Below are positions 26,103 through 34,651 of a stretch of 64,000 bases of DNA, in pieces. The position numbers and the translations under genes were made by a program. Positions within the stretch are counted from its first letter, which is position 1; every line of letters begins with the position of its first letter. This DNA comes from a virus: positions 110,886 through 174,885 of IMG/VR virus record IMGVR_UViG_3300005663_000029; one strand, 5' to 3'. The notes below the pieces were generated by a model that saw nothing but the letters and a program-made list of their open reading frames with translations, did no database searches and was not told where the DNA came from.

Positions 26103-27402
26103 AACCCCTGTCAGCCGAAGAGCTTCTAAATTTAAAGCTGCACAGGATTTAGTAGATCAGCAGAACGCTGAACTCAAGAAGCGTAAGATTAAGGCAGAGA
26201 TAGTAACTGCTGATGAGATGGTCAACACGTTCACTGAGAGGACTTCTACAGGCCTTCTAGGACTAGATCTTATAGTGGGAGGAGGTCTACCTGACGGAGC
26301 TGTGGTTCAATATAAAGGTAAGCCTTCTTGTGCTAAGACTACAGCCGCCTACAGACACGCTGCAGAGGTTCAGAAGAAGTTCGGTGGGTATGCTGTCATA
26401 GGTCATATAGCTGTTGAGCACCCAATAGACAAACCTTGGGCTAGACGTAACGGGTTCCTTGTAGCATACAGCGACGAAGAGATAGCCAATATGGAGAAAG
26501 TACGTGGTGCTCAATTTAGTAAAGCTGTCCTAGCTACTCTTAGAAGTCAGATAGGAGCATTCTACGAAGTCCATGCACTAACAGGTGAGGACCAACTGCA
26601 GATACTTCTTGACTGGGTAATGTCGGGTACTTTCGATTTGATAATCTTAGATTCAATTGGAGCATTGACTACCAGACATGCAATGGAAGTAGATCTTGGC
26701 GGCGAAAAACCTGGTGACGGTGTTCCTCTAATGATGACTTCTTTTACTAAGAAGCTACACTCAGCTCTTAATATGAAAGCAGACGACGGTGAACCTAACA
26801 GAACTACAGTATTAGGTGTTAATCAGTTCCGAGAAAAGATTAATACGATGGGCAGAGGACCTACAAAAAGTTCACCGGGAGGTAACGCTTGGAAACATAT
26901 AGCTTCTCTGGATGTAGAATTCTCCCACATAGAGTCAGGAAAGCTTTATGATGGCACTAAAAACGATCCTAAAACTTATCACTTGTGGGGGAAAGAGATC
27001 AGAATACACATCGGTAAATCTAAGAACGGTGCTCCTGAAGGCGGGATAACTAGTATCGAGCTTATATTAAATAGGAAGAACCCTCATAACTTACCAGTAG
27101 GTTCTATAAACCTGGCGATGAGTATACGTACTGCAGGCGATAGATTCGGATTGTTTAAAATTAAAGGTAGGAGCAATGAGATAGTCAAAGAACATAAAGT
27201 GTTCTTTAAAGACAAGCTCCCGGAAGGTCACTCTATGGTATGGACAAGTAAGGGAGACCTATTAGCAGACCTCAATAAGTATAGAAAGTTTAGAGATTAT
27301 GCCCATCATTATATCTTAGAACTTTCTAATGTTAGACAAACAGGGATAGGTATTGAAGAAGATGACGAACCACAAGAGGAAGAAGTCGGACAGGCTGACT
27401 AA
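26080..27402 (+). CDS. recA-like: RecA/UvsX-like recombinase with unusual Walker A
   Basis: A 440-residue RecA-fold protein. Walker A is GKPSCAKTT (80-88), with Ala in place of the glycine before Lys86. Walker B is DLIILDSIGAL (about 184-194). The L2-type region GVNQFREKINTMGRGP followed by SSPGGNAWKHIAS matches the RecA strand-exchange loop. The C-terminal part (about 330-440) is charged and ends in an acidic tail, as in RecA. It should coat ssDNA and drive strand exchange in recombination-dependent replication and repair. It overlaps the small zinc-ribbon gene and the resolvase gene that follows. Confidence 0.9.
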   Translation: MSPRTKSKTPVSRRASKFKAAQDLVDQQNAELKKRKIKAEIVTADEMVNTFTERTSTGLLGLDLIVGGGLPDGAVVQYKGKPSCAKTTAAYRHAAEVQKKFGGYAVIGHIAVEHPIDKPWARRNGFLVAYSDEEIANMEKVRGAQFSKAVLATLRSQIGAFYEVHALTGEDQLQILLDWVMSGTFDLIILDSIGALTTRHAMEVDLGGEKPGDGVPLMMTSFTKKLHSALNMKADDGEPNRTTVLGVNQFREKINTMGRGPTKSSPGGNAWKHIASLDVEFSHIESGKLYDGTKNDPKTYHLWGKEIRIHIGKSKNGAPEGGITSIELILNRKNPHNLPVGSINLAMSIRTAGDRFGLFKIKGRSNEIVKEHKVFFKDKLPEGHSMVWTSKGDLLADLNKYRKFRDYAHHYILELSNVRQTGIGIEEDDEPQEEEVGQAD

Positions 27403-27850
27403 GCAGCTTGCTTCTAAAATAGGTGCTAGAGTAAACATTAATAGCGGAGCGTTCCACACAGATAAAGGTGACCTATCCCTAGAAGATGACTACGGAGAAT
27501 CCTGGAAAATAGAGCATAAGTATACTGACGCGGCCCACTACACCCTAAAACTATCGACGTTCTTAAAGGCGGAACAAGAAGCTAAAATAACAGGCTCACA
27601 CCCAGTGATGGTTATTGAATTCACTGGGGGCAGAAGCAGCCTCAAAAGATCTCTGGCAGTGTTAGACGGTTCTTGGTCTAATGAGATACAAGTCTCAGAA
27701 GAACTAAGCACAGACAAAAAATCTGTGAGGATTTCCCCGTCTCTAGTGTCCATTAAAAAACCGCTAAAGATCTTATTCGAATCAGATAAGAGAACGCTAC
27801 TACTTACTACAGCCATAGAATGGCAACAATTACTCGAAAGAGATAACTAA
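27353..27850 (+). CDS. Holliday junction resolvase-like nuclease (Hjc type)
   Basis: A 165-residue protein (TTG 27353; ATG 27362 is an alternative). Near the N-terminus it has K-G-D-L-S-L (Asp about 40) and W-K-I-E-H-K-Y (Glu53, Lys55), the spaced D...ExK pattern of PD-(D/E)xK nucleases, and upstream G-A-R-x-N-x-x-S-G-A resembling the Hjc/RecU substrate loop. Archaeal Hjc-type and related phage enzymes cut four-way DNA junctions. It overlaps the recombinase gene, which fits a joint role in recombination. A general PD-(D/E)xK nuclease is the alternative. Confidence 0.65.
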   Translation: MKKMTNHKRKKSDRLTKQLASKIGARVNINSGAFHTDKGDLSLEDDYGESWKIEHKYTDAAHYTLKLSTFLKAEQEAKITGSHPVMVIEFTGGRSSLKRSLAVLDGSWSNEIQVSEELSTDKKSVRISPSLVSIKKPLKILFESDKRTLLLTTAIEWQQLLERDN

Positions 27851-29590
27851 ATGTTTAACGAAGATGACGTAATACAGGTATACCGTAGCTTATTGAGTAA
27901 TCTTGGATACACACCTAGGTTCACCCAAGAGGATGCCATCAAGCGAGTAACACAAGCACTTAATGATTACGACGATGTGATTCTAGAATCACCGACTGGG
28001 TCAGGTAAGAGTGTTATAGCTATGGTGTTTGCTAAATACATCAGTGATACGCTCGAAGGTAACTCATTTCTACTGACACCTAGAAAAGAATTACAGGATC
28101 AGTATAGTGAGTCTTTTTCTGACAATGTATTTGTGTTTAAAGGAGCTGCCAACTACCCATGCCACTTAGGCATATCAAGTGGTATACCTGATGCTGATTG
28201 TGGACCGACAGCTCAATGTGCTAAAGGAGGCTTCGGTGGTAGAAATTATGGGTGTTGTATTGGAACACCGTTAGCTGAAGTAGATTTTCCGCTAGGTCCT
28301 GTACCTTTAAACACACAAGATCTTGACTCAGAAAAAGTGTACTGTAATTATTTGTACAATCGTCATCTGGCATTACAGAGTGAAATACTGGTTATGAATT
28401 TCGCACTGTTTCTATCTCATGTTAATTACACAGGTATCTTCCATAAGAGGTCTCTATTAGTATTAGACGAAGCCCATAGATGTGAAGAATGGTTAGTTTC
28501 ATTCGCAGGAGTAAAACTAAACGAAGATAGACTTAAGAGATTAGTTCCAGACCTTGATATACAATCTTTATCTCAATACATTGAAGCTGTAGCAGATGAT
28601 GACCCTTTAGGATCAGCTTTTATGAAAGACTGGTTAGGATCAGAATTACTTAAAATACGTAAAATAGCTGAGATAATGGAAAAAACAGGGGGACGCCCCT
28701 CAGATATACATTACCTATTATCTGACGTAATACCTGGACTGTCTCTTATGAATTCATCACTAGATCATACGAAATGGGTAGGTGACCGTGTAGAGATTAT
28801 ATCTAAAGGGTTTAAAAATAAAATTGTTTCGTACAACTTTTCTCCAGTATTTGTAGATAAGTTCGCTAAATATATGTTGCTAAATAAGGCACCTAAAAGA
28901 TTATTTATGTCGGCCACTATCTTGGACTCAAGAGCGTTTTCAAAGTCTCTCGGTATAGAAGAGCACGCATTTGTTAGGATCGCTTCAGAGTTTCCTGCAG
29001 AGAACAGACCTTTCATTATTTCAAATACAATAGGATCTCTTGCTTACCCTAAAAGAACTGACGAGAAGATGGCGAAAGTAACTAAAGAGATATGTGACAT
29101 TGTAGAGCACCATTCTGATTGTAAAGGTATTATTCACACACAATCCTACAAGGCGACTAATATAATAAGTAACGCTTTAAAGGAAAACTCTACTACTAGA
29201 GATAGGGTAATCACTCATCTATCTGGTGCTAGAAGACTAAACATGTTCAAAGAGTATACCGAACGAGAGGATAACCCTGTATTTATTACACCATCTTTTA
29301 CCGAAGGAGTTGACTTAAAGTTTGATCTGGCTAGATTTCAGATTATGGTCTTTGTACCTTACGCCAGCATTAGTGATAAACGAGTAAAAGTAAGGATCGG
29401 ACTTGGCGGGTGGCCTTGGTATAACTGGTTAACAGCCCTGTCAATAATGCAGACATACGGAAGAATTGTACGTGACGTCGAAGACACAGGTGTTACGTAC
29501 GCACTTGATGAAAGATTTACCGATTTTATCAGTAGACACAACAGTTTGTTTCCGGACTGGTTTACAGAGGCAGTAGAATATTATGAGTAA
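27851..29590 (+). CDS. XPD/DinG-like superfamily 2 helicase with Fe-S cysteines
   Basis: A 579-residue SF2 helicase: Walker A SPTGSGKS (47-54), DEAH at 206-209, motif III-like MSATILD (about 355), and motif VI YGRIVRDVEDTG (about 535). Between motifs I and II are cysteines C104, C117, C123, C135/C136 and C165, in the place where XPD and DinG hold a 4Fe-4S cluster used in 5'-3' unwinding. The cluster cysteine spacing differs somewhat from E. coli DinG. It likely resolves R-loops, G-quadruplexes or replication blocks. The end overlaps the next gene by 8 bases. Confidence 0.85.
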   Translation: MFNEDDVIQVYRSLLSNLGYTPRFTQEDAIKRVTQALNDYDDVILESPTGSGKSVIAMVFAKYISDTLEGNSFLLTPRKELQDQYSESFSDNVFVFKGAANYPCHLGISSGIPDADCGPTAQCAKGGFGGRNYGCCIGTPLAEVDFPLGPVPLNTQDLDSEKVYCNYLYNRHLALQSEILVMNFALFLSHVNYTGIFHKRSLLVLDEAHRCEEWLVSFAGVKLNEDRLKRLVPDLDIQSLSQYIEAVADDDPLGSAFMKDWLGSELLKIRKIAEIMEKTGGRPSDIHYLLSDVIPGLSLMNSSLDHTKWVGDRVEIISKGFKNKIVSYNFSPVFVDKFAKYMLLNKAPKRLFMSATILDSRAFSKSLGIEEHAFVRIASEFPAENRPFIISNTIGSLAYPKRTDEKMAKVTKEICDIVEHHSDCKGIIHTQSYKATNIISNALKENSTTRDRVITHLSGARRLNMFKEYTEREDNPVFITPSFTEGVDLKFDLARFQIMVFVPYASISDKRVKVRIGLGGWPWYNWLTALSIMQTYGRIVRDVEDTGVTYALDERFTDFISRHNSLFPDWFTEAVEYYE

Positions 29591-30320
29591 AGCTCTAAGA
29601 AAAGCAGTACGAAACAGGAGTAAAAGGAAGTTAGTAGGTTTTACTGATGAAGCTTTAGAGATAGTGTCTAATCTAGATAAAGCACTTCTAAAAGATGTTG
29701 AAGAAAAGAGTATCAAACACAAACGACGCACAGGAGTATTCCATCCTAGTGAGATAGGGTCTATGTATCCTTGCAATAGACGATTGTACTATTCTTACCT
29801 GGACGCTCCACGTATAAATCGCTTCAGCCCACAACTTCATAGAATTTTCAGAAATGGACACACTGTACACGACAGGCTACAGTACCTTTTTGGTAAAGCT
29901 TATCCAGGAAATTTCGAAGCAGAAGTCCCTGTCTCTGTTAAAGAGTATGAAATATTTGGACATGCAGATGGTGTATTAACAACAAAAGTAGGAACCTTTG
30001 TTATTGAGATAAAAAGTGCAGCTAGTGGCTCATTGGCAAGTTTGACTAAGCCTAAACTATTCCATGAAAGACAAGCTACTTGTTACGCTAAAGGTCTTGG
30101 GTTAAACAGAATACTGTTCTTGTATGAAAATAAAGATAACCAAACCCTCATACCCCTATTTGTTAACGTCAGCGATATTACATGGGGTAGTGTCGAAAAA
30201 CTAATAAACTCTGTTAAGTCTGATATTGAGAAGGGGGTACTGCCTTTAGTCAATAAAGGTTCATGGTGTACTACCTGCGCCTTCTTAACTCAGTGTAAAC
30301 AAGACAACAAGGAAGGATAA
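29583..30320 (+). CDS. Cas4/RecB-like PD-(D/E)xK nuclease with Fe-S cluster
   Basis: A 245-residue nuclease with the Cas4/AddB-type plan: one cysteine early (C64, YPCNRRLYY), catalytic GHADG (D129), EIK (E142, K144), the QxxxY motif (Q164, Y168), and a C-terminal CxxCx5C (C229, C232, C238). The four cysteines together would bind a 4Fe-4S cluster. Such nucleases resect DNA ends; in phages they work with recombinases or degrade host DNA. No cas1 or CRISPR array is nearby, so a CRISPR role is unlikely. ATG overlaps the helicase gene. Confidence 0.85.
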   Translation: MSKALRKAVRNRSKRKLVGFTDEALEIVSNLDKALLKDVEEKSIKHKRRTGVFHPSEIGSMYPCNRRLYYSYLDAPRINRFSPQLHRIFRNGHTVHDRLQYLFGKAYPGNFEAEVPVSVKEYEIFGHADGVLTTKVGTFVIEIKSAASGSLASLTKPKLFHERQATCYAKGLGLNRILFLYENKDNQTLIPLFVNVSDITWGSVEKLINSVKSDIEKGVLPLVNKGSWCTTCAFLTQCKQDNKEG

Positions 30321-30983
30321 ATGGCAAAGTTACCACTAGGTCCACGAGACCTCTCTAACGAAAAGATATGGTCAGAGGCTCAAGGAAGGTACTCACAAGT
30401 ATCTAATATTGAAGAAGAGCTTCACAGCTTAGGTCTAGAGCTTCCTACACTACCTCATGCCCTACAAGTAAATTTTATCGAATATACAAATGAAGGTATG
30501 GGACAGCCCAAAATACCTACAGATATATCTCGATTAACACTGTCTCAGATCAGTACTCTTCAAAGCGTCTTTGCTGAATGGTTTGAATACGTGGTTATAT
30601 TAAACACGAAGTTCAACGTACAACTAAGTGCGTTAGAAGAAGTCAAAGATCTTACTTGGGCTGCGATCAGGAAAGAGCATACCGATAAGAGTATGACTGT
30701 GTCAGACAAAAACGACGCTGTTAGAACTGATATCAGGTATGTAGAAATCAACGCCGAGTATTTGAAAATGAAGTACTTACATAATGTAGTAAAGGGAATA
30801 GCCACTGCTATGGAACGAGGACTAAAGGTAATTTCCAGGGAAATTACTATTAGGTCCAGCTCATACGATACGTCGACCAAGATGAAATCTCCGGAGGCAG
30901 TAAAGAGAGGTTTGACTAAAAGGAGTAAGGGAGTAGCTAACACTGCAGTTTCCAGAAGGGGTGCCCGTAGAGATGGAGAATAA
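30321..30983 (+). CDS. Hypothetical helical protein (220 aa)
   Basis: ATG 30321 lies directly after the previous stop (TAAATGG) with GGAAGGA upstream. The product is helical, with a basic C-terminal tail rich in Lys, Arg and Ser (residues about 180-220) likely to bind nucleic acid. Position between a resection nuclease and a resolvase would suit a recombination mediator, but I see no family signature. Overlaps the RusA-like gene by 23 bases. Confidence 0.65.
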   Translation: MAKLPLGPRDLSNEKIWSEAQGRYSQVSNIEEELHSLGLELPTLPHALQVNFIEYTNEGMGQPKIPTDISRLTLSQISTLQSVFAEWFEYVVILNTKFNVQLSALEEVKDLTWAAIRKEHTDKSMTVSDKNDAVRTDIRYVEINAEYLKMKYLHNVVKGIATAMERGLKVISREITIRSSSYDTSTKMKSPEAVKRGLTKRSKGVANTAVSRRGARRDGE

Positions 30984-31479
30984 GACACTAGTATCCGACT
31001 TCTTTATACCGTTCATGCCTCCTAGTGCTAATAAAGTGTACAGCCACAACTGGGTTATGAAGTACACTTATCTTTCTACTGAGGCTACTGAGTTTAGAAG
31101 TAAGTTTAGAAACCATGTTATAGACAACTATTTGAAGGAGACTGCTCTAACACCTTCCTCTTTCCCTAAAGACAATGTGCCTTATCGAGTAGTGATCTGC
31201 TTCGTAATACCTGACCTGATCAATAAGGGATGGCCTAAGACGAAAACCAAGTACAGGCGTAAAGACCTCAGTAACTGGGTGAAACTGTTAGAAGATTGTG
31301 TTAAAGACTTATTCGCTTACGATGACTCGCAAAACGTACAAATAATACTGGATAAGAGAAGAGGTAATAAAGATTTGTGTGGAGTTAGAATACAGATTTT
31401 TGAACTAGACCCAGAAGATGTAGACACCGTGATCGTAGACGAGGACCACTTAACGGAGATTATAAATGGCTGGAAATGA
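30961..31479 (+). CDS. rusA-like: RusA-like Holliday junction resolvase
   Basis: A 172-residue protein with the RusA pattern: PPSANKVY near residue 20, then R-R-K-D-L-S-N-W-V-K and L-E-D-C-V-K-D with D-D-S-Q (about 100-125), the acidic residues and lysines that form the RusA active site. RusA cuts four-way junctions symmetrically. GTG 30961 or ATG 30973 may be the start; the upstream AAGGGG allows either. It is the second resolvase-type enzyme in this operon. Confidence 0.85.
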   Translation: MPVEMENKTLVSDFFIPFMPPSANKVYSHNWVMKYTYLSTEATEFRSKFRNHVIDNYLKETALTPSSFPKDNVPYRVVICFVIPDLINKGWPKTKTKYRRKDLSNWVKLLEDCVKDLFAYDDSQNVQIILDKRRGNKDLCGVRIQIFELDPEDVDTVIVDEDHLTEIINGWK

Positions 31480-32098
31480 CAAACCAAAAAAGATAGGTAC
31501 TAAAGAACGAGGAGCAGCTATAGCTGTTGCTGAACACCTACTTCAACGTCTAGAATCTATTGGAGGTTCACTAATCTCTATAGGCGACGACGATGACATG
31601 CAGCACCAGATCCTCAGACAATGGGGTACTGAACTAATGGGTCTAGCTGAAGGTTTCTCTCAAAATATACAAGAGCTTTCTAAGGTATTTGTAGAAGAGC
31701 AAGCTGAGAAAGCGATCAAGAAGATTGCTGCCTCTAAACGTAAACGAGAACGTGAGTTAGAAGCCTTAATACTAGACGAACCAGGCTTAGATTTATGTAA
31801 CAAAACCGAAATCTTACAGATACTGGGTATGCATGGATACTTCATTTCTAGAAGTACCGACCTAGAGACTTGTAAGAAAATTTTAAGAGGGGAGAAGGAT
31901 GTAGAAGAGTTCAGTGTAGTAGACCAATTGAAAGGTACTATAAACAATCTCATTAGACAGGACTGGAAGAACATGGAAGGCCAGTTGTCGTGCGATGCAG
32001 ATTGTTATATGTGCCCAAGTTGTAAAGTAACTGAGTGTTATTTAGATAATAAGGCGCACCTAAATGGCCGTCCAGATATGCCAAAATTCAAACTCTAA
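31466..32098 (+). CDS. Hypothetical protein with C-terminal Cys cluster (210 aa)
   Basis: Start ATG 31466 overlaps the resolvase stop by 14 bases. The first 100 residues are helical (likely coiled coil, with KIAASKRKRERELEA), and the last 35 hold a cluster C-x3-C-x2-C-x2-C-x4-C (CDADCYMCPSCKVTEC) that could bind zinc or Fe-S. I do not recognise the family. Its late position in the operon suggests a DNA-metabolism role. Confidence 0.65.
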   Translation: MAGNDKPKKIGTKERGAAIAVAEHLLQRLESIGGSLISIGDDDDMQHQILRQWGTELMGLAEGFSQNIQELSKVFVEEQAEKAIKKIAASKRKRERELEALILDEPGLDLCNKTEILQILGMHGYFISRSTDLETCKKILRGEKDVEEFSVVDQLKGTINNLIRQDWKNMEGQLSCDADCYMCPSCKVTECYLDNKAHLNGRPDMPKFKL

Positions 32099-32110
32099 GG
32101 AGAACATATA

Positions 32111-32890
32111 ATGTCTAAGAAAAAAGGCAGTAAATTAGCCCAACCAGATGTCACATTGGAGAGCCTTGAAGATGGTTCCTCTACTCGTATAGACCTCAAC
32201 CGCTTCCTCATATCGAGAGGTATGAAATACAGTGAGGAGGTAATGGGTATGGATCTAAAGGAAATGAAGAAGAAAGCTGCTGAATTCATAGTTAAGGAAT
32301 CAGAAGCAGATGGTCAGAAAGAAGATCCTGAACCTAAGAAGAAAGCTGCTGGCAAAGAACAGGAAGATAAGCCTAAAGTTAAACGAGAACCTCGAAAGAA
32401 GGCTGTAGAAGTTCCAGACGACGCTATAGCGAAACTACAAGAAGAACTAGCTGCAACTAAGTCTGAGTTAGCAGCCTTCCAAGTTAAAGTTGTAGACCTA
32501 CACGTATGTGTAGATCAGTTAACCGACTTTGTCGGAGAAGCTCTTGGATTCGAGAGACCGAAAACCGAATCTGCAGAAGAAGTAAAATCTACTACCAGGA
32601 AGAGAACACGAGGTGCTGCTAAACAAGCAGTAGAGTCTGAAGAGTATGGAGAACAAAATGACCCAGGCGGCGACGGAGAGTATGTGGAAGGTCAAACACC
32701 GCCCGATGTTAGACTCACTGACGAAGAACTCAGGGATTTGACTATACCTGATGATTTGAAGCACCTTGACCTAGAAGGATTGATCCAATGGACTGGACTT
32801 AATCTAGGGATCGAGTATGATGAGGGTGACACCGATTATGAGAGTCTAATGGTACAGATAGACAACTACCTAGCGGATATGTTTGCCTAA
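32111..32890 (+). CDS. Charged coiled-coil protein, last gene of the operon (259 aa)
   Basis: ATG 32111 follows AAGGAG with an 8-base spacer. The product is highly charged: Lys/Glu-rich low-complexity 60-105, a coiled coil about 106-150 (KLQEELAATKSELAAFQ), an acidic part, and a C-terminal folded domain (about 200-259) with repeated L-D/E patterns. No enzyme motif. It may be a scaffold or regulator of the replication complex. A strong terminator follows within 25 bases. Confidence 0.65.
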   Translation: MSKKKGSKLAQPDVTLESLEDGSSTRIDLNRFLISRGMKYSEEVMGMDLKEMKKKAAEFIVKESEADGQKEDPEPKKKAAGKEQEDKPKVKREPRKKAVEVPDDAIAKLQEELAATKSELAAFQVKVVDLHVCVDQLTDFVGEALGFERPKTESAEEVKSTTRKRTRGAAKQAVESEEYGEQNDPGGDGEYVEGQTPPDVRLTDEELRDLTIPDDLKHLDLEGLIQWTGLNLGIEYDEGDTDYESLMVQIDNYLADMFA

Positions 32891-32912
32891 CATTAGAGCA
32901 CGCCGCAAAGGG

Positions 32913-32942
32913 AAGGGAGAGTTTCGACTCTCCCTTTTCTTT
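32913..32942 (+). terminator. Terminator of the replication operon with UUCG loop
   Basis: A perfect 10-base-pair stem (AAGGGAGAGT / ACTCTCCCTT) closed by a TTCG tetraloop is followed by TTCTTTT on the plus strand. It lies between the last gene of the replication operon and the convergent minus-strand gene ending at 32942; on the minus strand a weaker T-rich tract follows, so it may act in both directions. Confidence 0.85.
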
Positions 32943-33319
32943 TAGCTACTAGGATTCTTGTCTGTTACTACTAGGCTCTTTGCTCCGTAAAGACTTCCAG
33001 CTGCAGCTGCGGCTAAATACTCACCGGGTATAGTTACCTTACCCATTTTCGGTAATTTGATAGTAACCGGCCTAACTGATTTTTTAGTCTTGAGTATTGC
33101 TCTACCTATACCAGTTGCTCCTGCAGCTACACCAGCACTTAGACCTACGTCTTTCAGAACCTTATTAACTTTCTTGGGTGGAGAGATATCCGCACCACTA
33201 GGAGCAGCCTCTATGTACACAGGAGTCTTGAATGTTCTTGGAGTGGAGAGGGTGAGAGGTTTATTAGAAGATTCAGCGGTCTTCATTAAACACTCAGCGA
33301 ATTTATCCCAGTTGCTCAT
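32942..33319 (-). CDS. Hypothetical protein, Ala/Gly-rich hydrophobic centre (125 aa)
   Basis: Last gene of the small minus-strand group 32942-35307. The N-terminal MSNWDKFAECLMKTAESSN resembles the opening of other small proteins here (compare MDSTYWTSFKDELTKLGA at 53661). The centre is Ala/Gly-rich (GLSAGVAAGATGIGRAIL; EYLAAAAAGSLYGA) and may contain one or two weak membrane segments. It overlaps the upstream gene (ATGA type). Possibly a lysis or internal virion protein; unproven. Confidence 0.55.
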   Translation of the reverse strand: MSNWDKFAECLMKTAESSNKPLTLSTPRTFKTPVYIEAAPSGADISPPKKVNKVLKDVGLSAGVAAGATGIGRAILKTKKSVRPVTIKLPKMGKVTIPGEYLAAAAAGSLYGAKSLVVTDKNPSS

Positions 33320-33756
33320 AGCAGTATTATCGCAATCAGGAGAACAGTTGTAAAGCTAAAGGAGCATGTACCACCCCAACCAAGGTATAACCACATACCG
33401 TCTTCAACACCTTCAGCCTCTACTTCAGCCAATTCATCTACCTTTTCTTTAAGGAACTCGTTATACTTACCCAGGCGCTCATTATCTTTGTCGAGGACTT
33501 CAATAATACCATCCTTGGTTTCTGATATCCGAGAGTCCAACTCGCTTCTCTTTTTTAGCGTACCGTTTTCGATTCGGAGTAGTTTATACCCTTCTTCGAA
33601 TAGTCTAAGTTGTTTATACTCCTCAAACGAATAAGCTTGCACAGTCTTATTATCTATAACAGCCCTCTTCCCTACAGGAAAGTCCTCTGCTAAGGAATTG
33701 GTCGCTAAGACCAGTATACTGATCGTAGTAATTAAACCCGGTCCAAGTCGTCCCAT
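33316..33756 (-). CDS. Secreted, C-terminally anchored coiled-coil protein; spanin-like
   Basis: A 146-residue protein with an N-terminal signal-like segment (GLITTISILVLATNSLAED, cleavage likely after SLA), a long periplasmic-type coiled coil (about 55-115), and a C-terminal transmembrane segment (FSFTTVLLIAIILL). Signal at the N-terminus plus membrane anchor at the C-terminus is the plan of one-component spanins, which fuse inner and outer membranes at the last lysis step. There is no lipobox cysteine at the signal end, so this match is incomplete. Neighbours are other small membrane proteins. Confidence 0.5.
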   Translation of the reverse strand: MGRLGPGLITTISILVLATNSLAEDFPVGKRAVIDNKTVQAYSFEEYKQLRLFEEGYKLLRIENGTLKKRSELDSRISETKDGIIEVLDKDNERLGKYNEFLKEKVDELAEVEAEGVEDGMWLYLGWGGTCSFSFTTVLLIAIILL

Positions 33757-34052
33757 GATTTGGCCTTTTTAATGTCTTTGATAGTAGCCTCAATACCTGC
33801 TTCAATGTTATTACTAGCATTCTCTGTAGCTTCTTTTTGGTCTTTGAGATTACGTATTCTGTTATCCAGAATAGATTTAGCCTTAACAGTATACGCAGCA
33901 GCCTTAGCCTCTTGGATGGCTCTAATATTAACATCATTCGTTAAGAGCTTCTTCTGTAAAAGAACAAGCTTCTTTTTACGGAAGTAGTTTAGAACGACAA
34001 GACCGGCTACCAGTATTGTCGCAACCACTCCAGCGTTTACCTTGTCTGTCAT
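33732..34052 (-). CDS. Small protein with N-terminal membrane anchor and coiled coil; i-spanin-like
   Basis: A 106-residue product: one N-terminal transmembrane helix (GVVATILVAGLVVLNYF), a basic stretch RKKK, then about 75 residues of helix suited to a coiled coil. This is the topology of inner-membrane spanin subunits. It overlaps the next gene by 25 bases, a common feature of spanin pairs. The call depends on topology and context only. Confidence 0.45.
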   Translation of the reverse strand: MTDKVNAGVVATILVAGLVVLNYFRKKKLVLLQKKLLTNDVNIRAIQEAKAAAYTVKAKSILDNRIRNLKDQKEATENASNNIEAGIEATIKDIKKAKSWDDLDRV

Positions 34053-34468
34053 TTTTTATGGCTTTCCTTCGACGACTTCATATCATTAGACATTTTACCT
34101 ATAGTCGGACCTAACACTACCTGTACAATAGCAGCTTGCCAAACCACACCAGCTGTTACAAGACCTAAAACCGCTGCTGTAGTACTAAATAACATATTTA
34201 GTATAGCTGCAGAATAAGGAACTAAGGAAGGGCTTACCTTCTCAAGTAGAGTACCAAACTGTTTGTGTACTTTATATTTCTTACAGACCTGTGTGAGTAG
34301 CTGTACAACTACTATAGCAATAACTACAAAATCTCCTCCTGGGACGATTTCGATCAACTTATTTATTAGTCCCATTTCCGTAGCTTCTGTGACAGCATTT
34401 ACAGCTGCCCACACTAACGCCGGAGATATAGCTAAAAATGTCAGAGCTAGGTAGGTTATTTTTTTCAT
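34049..34468 (-). CDS. Holin-like membrane protein (139 aa)
   Basis: A 139-residue protein with an N-terminal hydrophobic segment (signal or first helix), a second helix (GGDFVVIAIVVVQLLTQV) and a long hydrophobic region with probably two more (NMLFSTTAAVLGLVTAG; VVWQAAIVQVVLG), ending in a charged Lys/Ser-rich tail (SNDMKSSKESHKK). Several helices plus a charged tail suit phage holins, which open the inner membrane at lysis. No endolysin gene is seen in this window. It overlaps its downstream neighbour (ATGA). Confidence 0.5.
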   Translation of the reverse strand: MKKITYLALTFLAISPALVWAAVNAVTEATEMGLINKLIEIVPGGDFVVIAIVVVQLLTQVCKKYKVHKQFGTLLEKVSPSLVPYSAAILNMLFSTTAAVLGLVTAGVVWQAAIVQVVLGPTIGKMSNDMKSSKESHKK

Positions 34469-34477
34469 TTTGTTTTC

Positions 34478-34651
34478 CTATACTATACGGGTTTCAGCAC
34501 TAGGTATTAAACAATTCACAAGTCTCTGAGCTTGTTCAGCCCCAAGATTTCTAATTGCTGCAACAAGCTGTGCCGATAATACTTTAGGAGCTTCAAACTG
34601 TTTTTGTAGTTCTAAAGCTCTATCCTTTACTTCGTCAAGTGTCTCTTCCAC
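34478..34651 (-). CDS. Small helical protein (57 aa)
   Basis: GTG 34651 is preceded by AGAGG with a 7-base spacer on the minus strand and starts 57 codons ending in TAG at 34478. It overlaps the end of the upstream gene by 17 bases. The product (MEETLDEVKDRALELQKQF...) is a single amphipathic helix region with one Cys. No family recognised. It fills what would otherwise be a 166-base gap in a tightly packed group. Confidence 0.5.
   Translation of the reverse strand: MEETLDEVKDRALELQKQFEAPKVLSAQLVAAIRNLGAEQAQRLVNCLIPSAETRIV

Noticed and set aside
29583-30320. Cas4-like nuclease as sign of a CRISPR system
   Set aside because: No cas1/cas2 or repeat-spacer array is seen in the window, and the gene lies in a recombination operon, where such nucleases are common in phages.
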